Source of the DNA: Myxococcus stipitatus DSM 14675
Lineage (GTDB): Bacteria; Myxococcota; Myxococcia; Myxococcales; Myxococcaceae
Direction: 5' to 3'
DNA length: 64,000 nt
Assembly (NCBI RefSeq): GCF_000331735.1
Contig: NC_020126.1
Span: 8,869,501-8,933,500, forward strand
Below the pieces are notes generated by a model. It saw nothing but the letters and a program-made list of their open reading frames with translations. It searched no databases and was not told the origin of the DNA. Below are positions 52,090 through 61,444 of this stretch, piece by piece. Positions within the stretch are counted from its first letter, which is position 1, and each line of letters opens with the position of its first letter. The translations under genes were made by a program, and so were the position numbers.

Positions 52090-53987
52090 ACCGGAGCCCC
52101 CTCGCCCACGGCGGGGGTGACACCCGCGCTCCTGCGCCGCTCCTGCATCAGCACGTTGCGCACGCGCGACACCAGCTCGTCCGCCACGTACGGCCGCGAG
52201 CACAGCGACGTGCCCTCCTGCGCCCACCACGGCCGCGCGTCCCCCGCCAGCAGGATGGGCACCGGCCGGGCGCGCGGGAGCGTGGCGAACGTCTCCAGGA
52301 ACAGCCCCGCGGGCCCGTGCGTGAGCGACGTGGACAGCACGATGAGGTCCACCGGCAGGTGCGTGGCCCGGCGCAGCGCGTCCGCGCCCGCCCTCGAGGT
52401 GAGCACGTCGAACCCCTCCGCGCACAGCACCCGCTCCGCCAGGGCCTCCTGTGCGGCGTCCTCGTCCAGCAGCAGCACCCGGCGGGGCAGCCGCTTCACC
52501 TCGTGCGGCGGCATGCGCGGCAGGCTCACGGTGAAGGTGCTCCCGTGCCCCTCCGCGCTCGCCAGCGTCAGCGCCCCGCCATGCAGCCGGGCGATGGAGT
52601 GGCTGATGAACAGCCCCAGCCCCAGCCCTCCGAAGTTGCGGTGCGACACGTTGCGCGCCCGGTAGAAGCGCTGGAACACCTGGGACTGGTCCGCGCCGGG
52701 GATGCCGATGCCGTGGTCCTGGACATGGATGCGCGACTCGCCCACCAGCCGCTCCACCTTCACGGAGATGGGCTCCCCCGGCGGGCTGTACTTGTGCGCG
52801 TTCTCCAGCAGGTTCACCAGCACCTGCTCCAGCCGGTCCCGGTCTCCTCGCACCCAGACGCGCTCACGCGGCACGTCCACGGAGAAGGGGCGCTCGAAGG
52901 CCGCGCGGAAGTGGTCCACTACCTCCGCCACCAGTTGCCCCACCTCCAGCGGCGCCAGCTCCAGCGCCAGCTTGCCCGCATCCAACCTCGACGCGTCCAG
53001 CAGGTCATCCACCAACCCCGCGAGACGGTCCACCTGCCGCTTGGACTTCAGCACCGTGGCCAGCTCCAATGGCTGCCCCGTGGAGAGCCTGCGCTCCATG
53101 GTGTACAGCCCCAGCTTCAGCGGCGTGAGCGGCGTCTTCAGCTCGTGGCTCGCGATGGACATGAACTCCTCGCGCACCTGGAGCGCCGCCTTCGCCTCCC
53201 TCAGGAGCCGGGCGTTCTCCACCGCCACCGCGAGCTGGTTGGCCGCCGCCGTCCACAGCTCCAGCTCCCGCGCGGAGAAGGACGAGCCCTGCTCCTTGTA
53301 GAGCAACAACAGCCCCACTGTCCGGCGCGGCGCGCACAACGGCACCGCCGCGAAGATGGAGCCCAGCGAGTCCCCATACCCGCGCTGGATGCCCAGCTGC
53401 GCCTGCCGCAGGGCCAGCGCCTGCCGGAAGGGATCATCCTCCGGGGCGAAGGTGTCCTCCGGGGCCTCGCCCCCCGCCAGGTCCGACACGGCCGCGCGGC
53501 GCAACTCCGCCCCGTCCTCCTCGCAGAGGTAGACCTCCGCGCGCCGCACCTGGGCGCAGCGCACCAGCGCCACCACCGCCGCCGCGCAGACGGTGTCCAC
53601 CTCCAGCGTCTCCCCCACCGCCCGGGCAATCTCCCGCACCGCCAACGAGAAGGCCCCCTCGTCATCCACCCCCGAGGACTCCACCACCAGCCACGCCCCC
53701 GGCGCCTCCTCCTCCCGCCCCGGCTTCACCTGCACCCGCACCTGGTGCAGCGCGCGGGTGATGACGTGTCCGGTGTGGGCTCGGCCCTCGCGGATGGCCT
53801 GCTCCACCGCCTCCAGGCTCCGGCCCTGCTCCAGCACGTCCAGGAGACTGGTACCGACGTGCAGGGTCATCCCGGTCTTCGTGGCGAAGTCCGGCTCGAA
53901 CCACTGGACGCATAAGTCATGACCGACACGCGCCAGCGCTTGAGGCAGGCACGAGAGGGCTTCTTCGACATCAGGGGGAAGCGTCAT
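52068..53987 (-). CDS. Hybrid sensor histidine kinase with degenerate receiver domain
   Basis: A 639-residue cytoplasmic sensor. Residues 1-110 are a possible small sensory domain, then a GAF domain (about 125-280), dimerisation/phospho-acceptor domain with S-I-A-S-H-E-L-K-T-P-L, ATPase domain with N-L-L-E-N-A-H-K-Y-S, D-H-G-I-G-I-P and G-L-G-L-G-L-F-I-S, and a C-terminal receiver-like domain (about 505-625). In that domain the Asp is replaced by Ser552 (I-V-L-S-T-S) and the switch Lys by Arg, so it cannot be phosphorylated in the usual way. ATG 53987 begins the conserved part; no strong ribosome site. Confidence 0.9.
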   Translation of the reverse strand: MTLPPDVEEALSCLPQALARVGHDLCVQWFEPDFATKTGMTLHVGTSLLDVLEQGRSLEAVEQAIREGRAHTGHVITRALHQVRVQVKPGREEEAPGAWLVVESSGVDDEGAFSLAVREIARAVGETLEVDTVCAAAVVALVRCAQVRRAEVYLCEEDGAELRRAAVSDLAGGEAPEDTFAPEDDPFRQALALRQAQLGIQRGYGDSLGSIFAAVPLCAPRRTVGLLLLYKEQGSSFSARELELWTAAANQLAVAVENARLLREAKAALQVREEFMSIASHELKTPLTPLKLGLYTMERRLSTGQPLELATVLKSKRQVDRLAGLVDDLLDASRLDAGKLALELAPLEVGQLVAEVVDHFRAAFERPFSVDVPRERVWVRGDRDRLEQVLVNLLENAHKYSPPGEPISVKVERLVGESRIHVQDHGIGIPGADQSQVFQRFYRARNVSHRNFGGLGLGLFISHSIARLHGGALTLASAEGHGSTFTVSLPRMPPHEVKRLPRRVLLLDEDAAQEALAERVLCAEGFDVLTSRAGADALRRATHLPVDLIVLSTSLTHGPAGLFLETFATLPRARPVPILLAGDARPWWAQEGTSLCSRPYVADELVSRVRNVLMQERRRSAGVTPAVGEGAPVGLLPRV

Positions 53988-54184
53988 GTGCGCGGAAAAG
54001 GTGGCGGGGCCGTTGCCGCGATTATGAACGCCCCCCGGCGGGCGCAACCGACCCGCCCCTCGTATTCGCCAGTGGTGGACGACCGCCCCGTTGAGGGGCC
54101 GACAGAACCCTCCCCGAGCACCCGTGCGGGCTGGAGGGCACGTCGTGGATGACACCGAGCCCCGGTGTGCTAGACGACACCGCC

Positions 54185-54541
54185 ATGCCTTCGCAGCCGA
54201 CCAAGGAACTCCAGACCTTCCCCAACCCGGCGTCAGACCGCGACTACGAAATCGCGTTCGACTGCCCGGAGTTCACCTGCCTCTGCCCGCTCACCGGTCA
54301 GCCGGACTTCGCGCGGTTCAAGATTACGTACGTCCCGGACCAGTCCTGCATCGAGCTGAAGAGCCTGAAGCTCTACCTGTGGGCGTACCGCAACGAGGGG
54401 GCCTTCCACGAGAAGGTCACCAACACCATCGCGGACGACATCATCAAGGCCATCCAGCCGCGCAAGCTCACGGTGGTGGGCGACTGGTTCGTGCGCGGTG
54501 GCATCGGGACCATCGTCACCGTCACGCACGAGAAGAAGTAG
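54185..54541 (+). CDS. queF: NADPH-dependent preQ0 reductase (short form)
   Basis: A 118-residue enzyme of the QueF unimodular type. The active Cys lies in [16 protein letters not shown], and the substrate Glu in [11 protein letters not shown] (the E-x-K-S-x-K motif). It reduces preQ0 to preQ1 in the queuosine tRNA-modification pathway. Length fits the short family. queA, the next-but-one step, is in this window at 60419-61444 but in a separate unit. Divergent from the histidine kinase. Confidence 0.96.
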   Translation: MPSQPTKELQTFPNPASDRDYEIAFDCPEFTCLCPLTGQPDFARFKITYVPDQSCIELKSLKLYLWAYRNEGAFHEKVTNTIADDIIKAIQPRKLTVVGDWFVRGGIGTIVTVTHEKK

Positions 54542-54580
54542 CCGTGCCCGGGGCGACGAGCGCCGCCCCCGGTGCTCGTC

Positions 54581-54775
54581 TCACTCCACCTTGTCGAAAA
54601 TCGCGTCGGCCTTCTTGTTGAGGTCCGTCTCCAGCCGGTCCGCGGCCTTGTGGACGTTCTCCAGGCGCCGCGCGGCCGCGGCCTCCGGGTCCGTCTTCGC
54701 CGGGCGCTGGAGGACATACCAGGCCCCGGCGGCAAGCACGCAGAAGCCCAGCACGAAGGTGACGATGCGGCCCAT
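54581..54775 (-). CDS. Small single-pass membrane protein
   Basis: A 64-residue protein with a hydrophobic helix at residues 3-22 (I-V-T-F-V-L-G-F-C-V-L-A-A-G-A-W-Y-V-L) and a charged helical tail (R-L-E-N-V-H-K-A-A-D-R-L-E-T-D-L). No known family. It begins 18 bases after the stop of the Ser/Thr kinase on the same strand, so it is likely co-transcribed and might modulate the kinase or envelope (speculative). Confidence 0.7.
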   Translation of the reverse strand: MGRIVTFVLGFCVLAAGAWYVLQRPAKTDPEAAAARRLENVHKAADRLETDLNKKADAIFDKVE

Positions 54776-54793
54776 GGACTGCCTCCTCCCGCG

Positions 54794-55882
54794 CTAGCGG
54801 GTGAGCTGTTGCACGAATGGCGCCCACTGCGCCTGGGTGAAGTAAAGGCCGGTTCCCGCCGCGGACGCCAGAATCAGCGCGGCCAGCGCCCACTTGAGCA
54901 GCCCCCCCGAGCGGGAGCGCGAGGTGTCGAAGCCCTCCACCACCGCGTCCAGTTCCTGGGGCCGCATGAGCTGCTGCGCTTCGGTGTCCGTCAGCTTCTG
55001 GCGGTGGCGCAGGAAGGCCACCAGCAGCCCCGCATGGGACACCGGGACCTCCTGCGCCAGGAAGACGTCCAGCTCGCGGCGCATGGCGGCGGCGTCCGGG
55101 AAGCGGTCCTCCGGCTTCACCTCCATGGCGCGCTGGATGATGCGCACCAGCGGCGAGGGCACGTTGGGCGCCACCTTGTTGAGCGGCGTGTACTTGCCGT
55201 CGCGAATCTTCGCGAAGACCTCGCCCGCCGTCTTGCCGTGGAAGGGGCGCGCGCCGGAGAGGGCCTCGTAGAGCAGCACGCCCAAGGAGAAGATGTCGGT
55301 GCGGCCATCCAGCGGCGCCCCCGTCACCTGCTCCGGCGACATGTACGAGGGCGTGCCCACCGCCATGCCCGCCTGGGTGAGCGCCTCCAGGCCCACGTCC
55401 TTGGCGATGCCGAAGTCCATCAGCTTCACGTCACCGGACTTGGTGAGCATGACGTTGGCCGGCTTCAGGTCGCGGTGGATGATTTGACGGAAGTGCGCGT
55501 GGTCCAGCGCGCTGGCGATGCGCGCGGCGATGACGCCCGTGACGTCCGCGGGCAGCGGCCCCTCGCGGATGAGCGTGTGCAGCGTGGGCCCGTCCACCAG
55601 CTCCATCACCATGAACAGGCTGTCGTTCTTCTCCACCAGGTCGTAGAGCGTGACGATGTTCTGGTGACGGAAGGTGGCCAGCGCGAGCGACTCCCGCCGG
55701 AAGCGGGACAGCGTCTCCTTGTCCCGCTTGCCCTCCGGCAGCAGCTCCTTGATGGCCACCTCGCGCTGAATCATCTCGTGGAGGCCGCGATACACGACGG
55801 CCATGCCACCTCGGCCCAACTCCCCGAGCACTCGATACGCGCCAATCTTGCGATGACGGACGGCTTTCTCTGCGGAAGGCAC
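54794..55882 (-). CDS. Ser/Thr protein kinase with C-terminal membrane helix
   Basis: About 362 residues. Kinase domain at about 10-270 with complete motifs: G-R-G-G-M-A-V-V-Y, V-A-I-K-E, I-I-H-R-D-L-K-P-A-N-V-M and D-F-G-I-A-K, plus G-T-P-S-Y-M-S-P-E-Q in the activation segment. A single membrane helix (about 330-350: W-A-L-A-A-L-I-L-A-S-A-A-G-T-G-L-Y) lies near the end with a short outer tail. The start is uncertain: the GTG at 55882 fits the domain, but the frame is open to 56110. Divergent from the small lipoprotein. Confidence 0.9.
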   Translation of the reverse strand: MPSAEKAVRHRKIGAYRVLGELGRGGMAVVYRGLHEMIQREVAIKELLPEGKRDKETLSRFRRESLALATFRHQNIVTLYDLVEKNDSLFMVMELVDGPTLHTLIREGPLPADVTGVIAARIASALDHAHFRQIIHRDLKPANVMLTKSGDVKLMDFGIAKDVGLEALTQAGMAVGTPSYMSPEQVTGAPLDGRTDIFSLGVLLYEALSGARPFHGKTAGEVFAKIRDGKYTPLNKVAPNVPSPLVRIIQRAMEVKPEDRFPDAAAMRRELDVFLAQEVPVSHAGLLVAFLRHRQKLTDTEAQQLMRPQELDAVVEGFDTSRSRSGGLLKWALAALILASAAGTGLYFTQAQWAPFVQQLTR

Positions 55883-55991
55883 GGGAGAGAGGCTACAGAA
55901 CTGGACACGGACCGTCGATGTCTCACGTGGCCGCTCGAGCCATCCGCGGGTCCGGACTCCGGGTACACTGACTTCCCCCCCCCGCGCACTC

Positions 55992-56207
55992 ATGACCCTT
56001 CGCCTGCTCGTCCCCCTCCTCGCCCTCTGCACACTCGGGGGCTGCATCGTCCACCGCTCCCACCACGACCACGGGCACGACTCACGTCCGCCCAAGTCGA
56101 AGAAGTCCAAGAAGAGCAGCAGGGACTGTCACCCGAGCCAGTACTGGGATGGCGACGAGTGCCGCCACAAGGGCAAGGGCAAGGGGGCGCGCAAGCACGA
56201 TGGGTGA
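55992..56207 (+). CDS. Small lipoprotein, His/Lys-rich
   Basis: A 71-residue protein with a lipoprotein signal peptide: hydrophobic run L-L-V-P-L-L-A-L then L-G-G-C with the lipidated Cys at residue 18. The mature part is polar with a His cluster (H-R-S-H-H-D-H-G-H), a Lys/Ser block and two further Cys (residues 46 and 57, in C-H-P-S-Q-Y-W-D-G-D-E-C). The His/Cys content could bind metal. No family is known to me. Divergent from the kinase at 54794. Confidence 0.7.
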   Translation: MTLRLLVPLLALCTLGGCIVHRSHHDHGHDSRPPKSKKSKKSSRDCHPSQYWDGDECRHKGKGKGARKHDG

Positions 56208-56269
56208 AGCCGTCGTGGCTCGGTGAGCGCGTCCCGCTCGCTTCCGGAGAGTTGTAGGGTGGGTGCGTC

Positions 56270-57412
56270 ATGCGCACCGATGCCGTCCCGCCTCCGCCGT
56301 CGCCCGTGCCCGCCGTCGCCTCCCCGGGCCCGAACCGGCCGAGGGAGACGGAGGACTGCACGCTGCTCAATGGCGGCACGGAGGCGTTCCCCCGGATGCT
56401 GGAGGCCCTCTCCTTCGCCCGGGAGCGCATCCACCTGGAGGTCTACACCTTCGAGCGCGAGGGCGTGGGCGCGCGCTTCGTCGACGCGCTGGTGGCCGCG
56501 GCGAAGCGGGGCGTGTCGGTGAAGGTGGTGGTGGATGGCTGGGGCAGCATCGGCCACAGCGCCGCGCTGACCCAGACGCTGCGGGCCGCGGGCGCGAAGG
56601 TGCGCGTGTACAACCCGCTCACGTCGCTGTTCCTGGGCCGCGCGTGGAGGAACCACCGCAAGATCCTCCTCGTCGACGACACGGTGGCGTTCCTGGGTGG
56701 CATCAACATCGGGGATGCGTACGCGGCGCAAGGAGATGTGCCCGGGTGGGCGGACCTGGCGGTGGAGCTGCGGGGCGACATCTGCCGGCAGCTCGGCGCG
56801 AAGCTGACGGCGGGCGCGGCGGAGCTGACGTCCGGCGCGGTGAGCCTGCTCCTGTCCGGCTTCAGCGGCGGCCACCGGCTGCGCAAGCGCTACCTGTCCG
56901 CCATCCACGGGGCGAAGCACACGGTGACGCTCGCCCACGCGTACTTCCTGCCGGACACCCACTTCGTGAAGGCGCTCACGCGCGCGGCGCGCCGGGGCGT
57001 GAAGGTGTCGCTCCTGCTCGCGGGCCGCAGCGACGTGGTGTTCGCCCGCGCCGCGACGATGCGCCTGTACAACACCTTCCTCCACGCGGGGGTGAGCATC
57101 CACGAGTGGACGGACTCCACCCTGCACGCCAAGGCGGCCGTGGTGGACGGACAGACGCTGCTGGTGGGCAGCTTCAACCTGGACCCGCTCTCGCTGGTGA
57201 ACCTGGAGACGCTGGTGGAGGTCCAGGAGCCGCGCGTCGCCGAGCAGGCCGTCCTCTGGCTGGACCGGCACATCGCCCGCTCCCGCCAGGTGCTGGGCGA
57301 GCACTGCACGCGCTCCCCCTTCCAGCGGTGGATGCTGGATGTCGTCGGGCTGGCGGTGGCCCGCTTCGCCGAGCGCTTCGCCAGCTTCATGGGCCGACGC
57401 CGCAAACGTTGA
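56270..57412 (+). CDS. Phospholipase D-type (cardiolipin synthase-like) protein
   Basis: A 380-residue protein with two HKD motifs: H-R-K-I-L-L-V-D-D (about residue 129) and H-A-K-A-A-V-V-D-G-Q (about residue 286), each followed by G-G-I-N-I-G-D or V-G-S-F-N-L-D-P. That is the pattern of ClsB/ClsC-type cardiolipin synthases, which join phosphatidylglycerol into cardiolipin; other PLD reactions are possible. It lacks N-terminal membrane helices (residues 1-25 are Pro-rich). GGGTGGG precedes the ATG. Another member of the envelope group near 54-57 kb. Confidence 0.9.
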   Translation: MRTDAVPPPPSPVPAVASPGPNRPRETEDCTLLNGGTEAFPRMLEALSFARERIHLEVYTFEREGVGARFVDALVAAAKRGVSVKVVVDGWGSIGHSAALTQTLRAAGAKVRVYNPLTSLFLGRAWRNHRKILLVDDTVAFLGGINIGDAYAAQGDVPGWADLAVELRGDICRQLGAKLTAGAAELTSGAVSLLLSGFSGGHRLRKRYLSAIHGAKHTVTLAHAYFLPDTHFVKALTRAARRGVKVSLLLAGRSDVVFARAATMRLYNTFLHAGVSIHEWTDSTLHAKAAVVDGQTLLVGSFNLDPLSLVNLETLVEVQEPRVAEQAVLWLDRHIARSRQVLGEHCTRSPFQRWMLDVVGLAVARFAERFASFMGRRRKR

Positions 57413-57515
57413 GGCCGTCACGCTTCCGTCACCCGGGGCGCGCAGCGGCGCTCGGCCCCTCGCATGTCGTGCTGCGCGGGAGCGCCCGAGGCTCTACACT
57501 GACGCGCGCTCGACC

Positions 57516-59036
57516 ATGCCCAGCCGCCACCCCCTCCAGCCCGTCCTCGCCGCCATCGACGTGGGGACCAACGCCGTGCGACTGGAGCTCGCGCGGCCCG
57601 ACGCCGACGGAGCCCTGGAGACGCTGCACCAGGAGCGAGACCCCATCCGCCCCGGTGAAGGTGTCTTCGCCACCGGCACCATGCCCGAGGAGACCGCCCA
57701 GCGGCTGCTGGCCACCCTGCGCCGCTACGCCGCGCTCTGCCGTCGCCACAAGGCCCAGGTGCGCGCGGTGGCCACCAGCGCCCTGCGCGAGGCCCGCAAC
57801 AGTGCGGAGGTCGTCCAGCGCGTGCGCGACGAGTCCGGCCTCAACCTGGAGGTCGTCAGCGGCAAGGAGGAGGCGCGCCTCATCTGCCTGGGCGTGCTGC
57901 ACAGGAAGCCCCCGGGCACGCGCTCGCTGCTCATCGACATCGGCGGCGGCAGCACCGAGGTCGCCACCGCCGTGGGCGAGAAGCCCGACAACCTGTGGAG
58001 CCTGGGCCTGGGCTCGGTGCGGCTCACGGAGGTCTTCGACGCCTCGCGCACCGTGACGTCCAAGCAGCTGCGCATCATGCGAAGCTTCGTGTCGGAGGTG
58101 CTGGGCAAGACGCTGCCGCCGAAGCTGCCGCACCTGCCCCGTGTGGCGCTGGGCTCCTCCGGCACCATCAACGCGGTGGTGTCCTTCGCCTCCAGCGAGA
58201 GCAGCGGCAACGCCACCGTGCGCCAGCTCACCCAGACGGTGGAGACGCTGGCGGGGATGCCTCCGGACCGGCGGCGCAAGCGCTTCGACCCCAAGCGCGC
58301 GGACATCATCGTCGCGGGCGCCGTCATCCTGGAGGGCGTGGCGAAGTACCTGGGCGTCGAGTCCGTCAGCGTCGTCAACCGGGGCCTGCGCGACGGCATC
58401 CTCGTCGACCTGCTCTACCGGCAGGACGCGCAGCACCAGTCGGAGGACCACAGCCTGGCGGACGCGGCCATCGCCATGGGCGAGCGCTTCCACTTCGACG
58501 AGAAGCACGCGCGCCAGGTGGCATCCCTCGCGCTGACGCTCTTCGATGACCTGGCCGCCCTGCACCAGCTGCCCTTGTCGGTGCGCCCGCACCTGGAGGC
58601 GGCCGCGCTGCTCCACGACATCGGCCACTCCATCAACTACGAGCGGCACCACAAGCACACGTACTACCTCATCCGCCACTCGGACATCCCGGGCCTGGCG
58701 GACCGGGAGCGGGAGCTGGTGGCCCGCGTCGCGCGCTACCACCGGCGCAGCCCCCCGGAGCTGGCGCACTCGGGCATGGCGGGACTGACGCCGCTCGAGG
58801 CTCGCACCGTGCGCAAGCTCGCCACCCTGCTGCGGCTGGCCAACGCGCTGGACCACAGCCACCACCAGCCCATCAAGGACTTCAAGGCCACCAACGGGCG
58901 CGACGGCGTCGCCCTGCACCTGCACGCGCGCCAGCCGGTGGACCTGGAGTTGTGGAACGCGGAGCGGGAGATGGCCCACTTCCGCCGCGTCTTCGGCAAG
59001 AAGCTCACCTTCCACGTCCACAACGGCGGCCGCTAG
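57516..59036 (+). CDS. Ppx/GppA exopolyphosphatase-type protein with HD domain
   Basis: A 506-residue protein. Residues 1-310 have the ASKHA fold of exopolyphosphatase/pppGpp phosphatase: A-A-I-D-V-G-T-N-A-V-R-L, E-E-A-R-L-I, I-D-I-G-G-G-S-T-E-V and S-S-G-T-I-N-A. Residues about 325-490 are an HD-type domain (A-A-L-L-H-D-I-G-H-S-I-N and H-H-K-H-T-Y-Y-L). It degrades polyphosphate or pppGpp in the stringent response. The ATG at 57516 fits the family; the frame upstream is not protein-like. Confidence 0.93.
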   Translation: MPSRHPLQPVLAAIDVGTNAVRLELARPDADGALETLHQERDPIRPGEGVFATGTMPEETAQRLLATLRRYAALCRRHKAQVRAVATSALREARNSAEVVQRVRDESGLNLEVVSGKEEARLICLGVLHRKPPGTRSLLIDIGGGSTEVATAVGEKPDNLWSLGLGSVRLTEVFDASRTVTSKQLRIMRSFVSEVLGKTLPPKLPHLPRVALGSSGTINAVVSFASSESSGNATVRQLTQTVETLAGMPPDRRRKRFDPKRADIIVAGAVILEGVAKYLGVESVSVVNRGLRDGILVDLLYRQDAQHQSEDHSLADAAIAMGERFHFDEKHARQVASLALTLFDDLAALHQLPLSVRPHLEAAALLHDIGHSINYERHHKHTYYLIRHSDIPGLADRERELVARVARYHRRSPPELAHSGMAGLTPLEARTVRKLATLLRLANALDHSHHQPIKDFKATNGRDGVALHLHARQPVDLELWNAEREMAHFRRVFGKKLTFHVHNGGR

Positions 59037-59194
59037 CCCCGCTGGCCCCTGGCCGGAAGAGGGCCCGCGCGCGCTTTGCCCGCGCCCTGGCGGATGCCCA
59101 CGCTGCAAGTCGCGGGGGTCCCTCCATCTCTCGGTGGGCACCTCCTCCACTCGAGGCCCGAGGACGCTCCCGCTCCCGGGGGAAGGAGCATGCG

Positions 59195-60415
59195 ATGAAG
59201 GCGGTCGTCTTCCATGGGATTGGGGACATCCGGCTCGACGACGTGGAGGAGCCACGGCTCGAGAAGCCGACGGACGCCGTCGTCAGGCTGACGGCCAGCG
59301 CCATCTGCGGCACGGACCTGCACATGATTCGAGGAACCATGCCGGGGATGAAGCCCGGCACCATCCTGGGCCACGAGGGCGTGGGCTCTATCGAGGCGCT
59401 GGGCGACGACGTGCGCAACTTCAGCCTGGGCGACCGCGTCGTCATCCCCTCCACCATCGCCTGCGGCAACTGCGTCTACTGCCGCGCGGGCTACCATTCG
59501 CAGTGCAACGAGGCGAACCCGAACGGCCCCGCCGCGGGCACGGCCTTCTACGGCGGCCCCGCGCAGTCGGGCCCCTTCCACGGCATGCAGGCGGAGAAGG
59601 TGCGGGTGCCCTTCGCGAGCGCGGGGCTGGTGAAGGTGCCCGACGGCGTGAGCGACGAGCAGGCCATCCTCCTCTCCGACATCTTCCCCACCGGCTACTT
59701 CGGCGCGGAGCTGGCGGAAATCAAACCCGGCGACACCGTGGCGGTGTTCGGCTGCGGCCCGGTGGGGCTGTTCGCCATCGTCAGCGCCCGGCTCATGGGC
59801 GCCGGCCGCGTCTTCGCCGTCGACTGCCACGAGGACCGGCTGGACCTGGCGCGCTCCCAGGGCGCGGAGGTCATCAACTTCGACGAGGAGGACCCGGTGA
59901 AGACGCTGCTGCGCCTGACACGGGGCATCGGAGTGGACCGGGCCATCGACGCGGTGGGCGTGGACGCCGAGCACGCCCACTCAGGCCCCGCCTCCAAGCG
60001 CACCGGCACCGAGCGCGCGGAGGACAGGCGCGAGGTGAAGGAGGCCGCGCCACGCACCCACCCCAGCGGCCCCAACTGGGTGCCCGGGGACGCACCCGCG
60101 CAGGTGCTGACGTGGGCGGTGGAGGCGCTGGCCAAGGCGGGGACCCTGTCCATCATCGGCGTCTACCCGGCCCAGGTGCACACCTTCCCCATCGGCCTGG
60201 CGATGAACAAGAACCTCACGATGAACATGGGCAACTGCAACCACCGCAAGTACATCCCGAAGCTGCTGGAGCTGGTGCGCGCGGGACAGGTGGACCCCAC
60301 GGCCATCCTCTCGCACGTGGAGCCCATGGGGAGCGCGCTGGACGCCTACCGCAACTTCGACCTGCGCAAGCCGGGCTGGGTGAAGGTGGAGCTGGAGCCC
60401 TCTCAACTCCAGTGA
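59195..60415 (+). CDS. Zinc-dependent alcohol/formaldehyde dehydrogenase-like protein
   Basis: A 406-residue medium-chain dehydrogenase. Catalytic zinc residues are in C-G-T-D-L-H (Cys) and G-H-E-G-V-G (His), structural zinc in C-G-N-C-V-Y-C-x7-C, and the NAD fold in F-G-C-G-P-V-G. A longer insertion at about 265-305 is typical of the formaldehyde dehydrogenase/dismutase type. The substrate is not determinable from sequence. The ATG at 59195 follows GGAAGGAG. It converges on queA with a 3-base gap. Confidence 0.92.
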   Translation: MKAVVFHGIGDIRLDDVEEPRLEKPTDAVVRLTASAICGTDLHMIRGTMPGMKPGTILGHEGVGSIEALGDDVRNFSLGDRVVIPSTIACGNCVYCRAGYHSQCNEANPNGPAAGTAFYGGPAQSGPFHGMQAEKVRVPFASAGLVKVPDGVSDEQAILLSDIFPTGYFGAELAEIKPGDTVAVFGCGPVGLFAIVSARLMGAGRVFAVDCHEDRLDLARSQGAEVINFDEEDPVKTLLRLTRGIGVDRAIDAVGVDAEHAHSGPASKRTGTERAEDRREVKEAAPRTHPSGPNWVPGDAPAQVLTWAVEALAKAGTLSIIGVYPAQVHTFPIGLAMNKNLTMNMGNCNHRKYIPKLLELVRAGQVDPTAILSHVEPMGSALDAYRNFDLRKPGWVKVELEPSQLQ

Positions 60416-60418
60416 GCC

Positions 60419-61444
60419 TCACGCGTCGAGCAGCAGGCACGAGTCCCCGAACTCGTGCCCCAGGTAGCCCCGCGCCTCCGCGTGGGCGCTCGCCTCGCGC
60501 AGGAGCGTCCGCGAGCAGAAGGCCTGGAGCAGCGCGAAGTGGCTGGTGCCCGGCTCGTGCATCCCCGTGAAGAGGCCACTCACCACGCGAGGCACGAAGC
60601 CCGGCCCCAGGAGCAGGTCCGTCACCGACTCGCCCGCCACCAGCCTCCCGCCATTCATCGCCGCGCGGCCCTCCAGCGCGCGCACCACCGTGGTGCCCAC
60701 CGCCACCACCCGCCCTCCCGCCGCGCGCGTGGCCTCCACCTGGGCCACCGTGGCGGCGGGGATGTCGGAGCGCTCGGGCCGGGGCAGCAGCGCGTCGAGC
60801 GCCTCGTCCCCCGTGGAGGACAGCCCCGTCGCGTGGGTGAGCGACGCCAGCCGCACGCCCCTCCGGCGCAGCGTCAGGAGCAGGTTCCAGGTGAGCGGGA
60901 GTCCGGCCGACGGAGCCTCCGTGGCCCAGGGCCGCGCGCCATAGCCCGTCTGCACGTGCCACAGGGACAGCGGCGCCAGCGTGTGCGCGTACTGCACGGG
61001 GCGGCCTCCCTGGTACAGCGCGGACCAGAGCCCCGCGCCCTCCTCCTCGAAGGCCACGCGCAGGAAGCGGGGCGAGGGCGGCAGCACCTCCACCACCCGG
61101 ACCGGGAGCCCCACCACCGTGAAGCGCGTCCCGGCGGGCATCGCGGGCGGCGTCGGGCGGTCCTCGGTGCGCTTGCGCCAGTCCCCCGCGCCGAAGAGGA
61201 CGGCCAGCCACGTGCCATCCGGCTCCTGCGACAGCAGGCGCAGCTCGATGCGCTCTCCCAGCACCGTGCGCCCCAGGAGCGACGCGGGGAACGTGGCGGC
61301 GTCATTCACCACCAGCAGGTCCCCGTCGCGCAGCAGCGACGGCAGGTCCGCCACGCGGGCGTCGGTGAGGCGCCCCTCGCGAGGCTCCACGTGCAGCAGC
61401 CGCCCCTCCTCCGGTTGGTCCACCGGCCAGCGCGCGGGCTTCAT
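60419..61444 (-). CDS. queA: S-adenosylmethionine:tRNA ribosyltransferase-isomerase
   Basis: A 341-residue QueA, which moves the ribose part of S-adenosylmethionine onto preQ1 in tRNA to form epoxyqueuosine. Landmarks are P-A-R-W-P-V-D-Q-P-E-E-G-R-L-L, D-L-L-V-V-N-D-A-A-T-F-P-A-S-L-L-G, G-A-G-D-W-R-K-R, Q-T-G-Y-G-A-R-P-W-A-T-E-A-P-S-A-G-L, V-G-T-T-V-V-R-A-L and E-P-G-T-S-H-F. Motifs are complete though some are diverged from the classical E. coli form. The start overlaps the SDR stop by 4 bases. Confidence 0.93.
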   Translation of the reverse strand: MKPARWPVDQPEEGRLLHVEPREGRLTDARVADLPSLLRDGDLLVVNDAATFPASLLGRTVLGERIELRLLSQEPDGTWLAVLFGAGDWRKRTEDRPTPPAMPAGTRFTVVGLPVRVVEVLPPSPRFLRVAFEEEGAGLWSALYQGGRPVQYAHTLAPLSLWHVQTGYGARPWATEAPSAGLPLTWNLLLTLRRRGVRLASLTHATGLSSTGDEALDALLPRPERSDIPAATVAQVEATRAAGGRVVAVGTTVVRALEGRAAMNGGRLVAGESVTDLLLGPGFVPRVVSGLFTGMHEPGTSHFALLQAFCSRTLLREASAHAEARGYLGHEFGDSCLLLDA

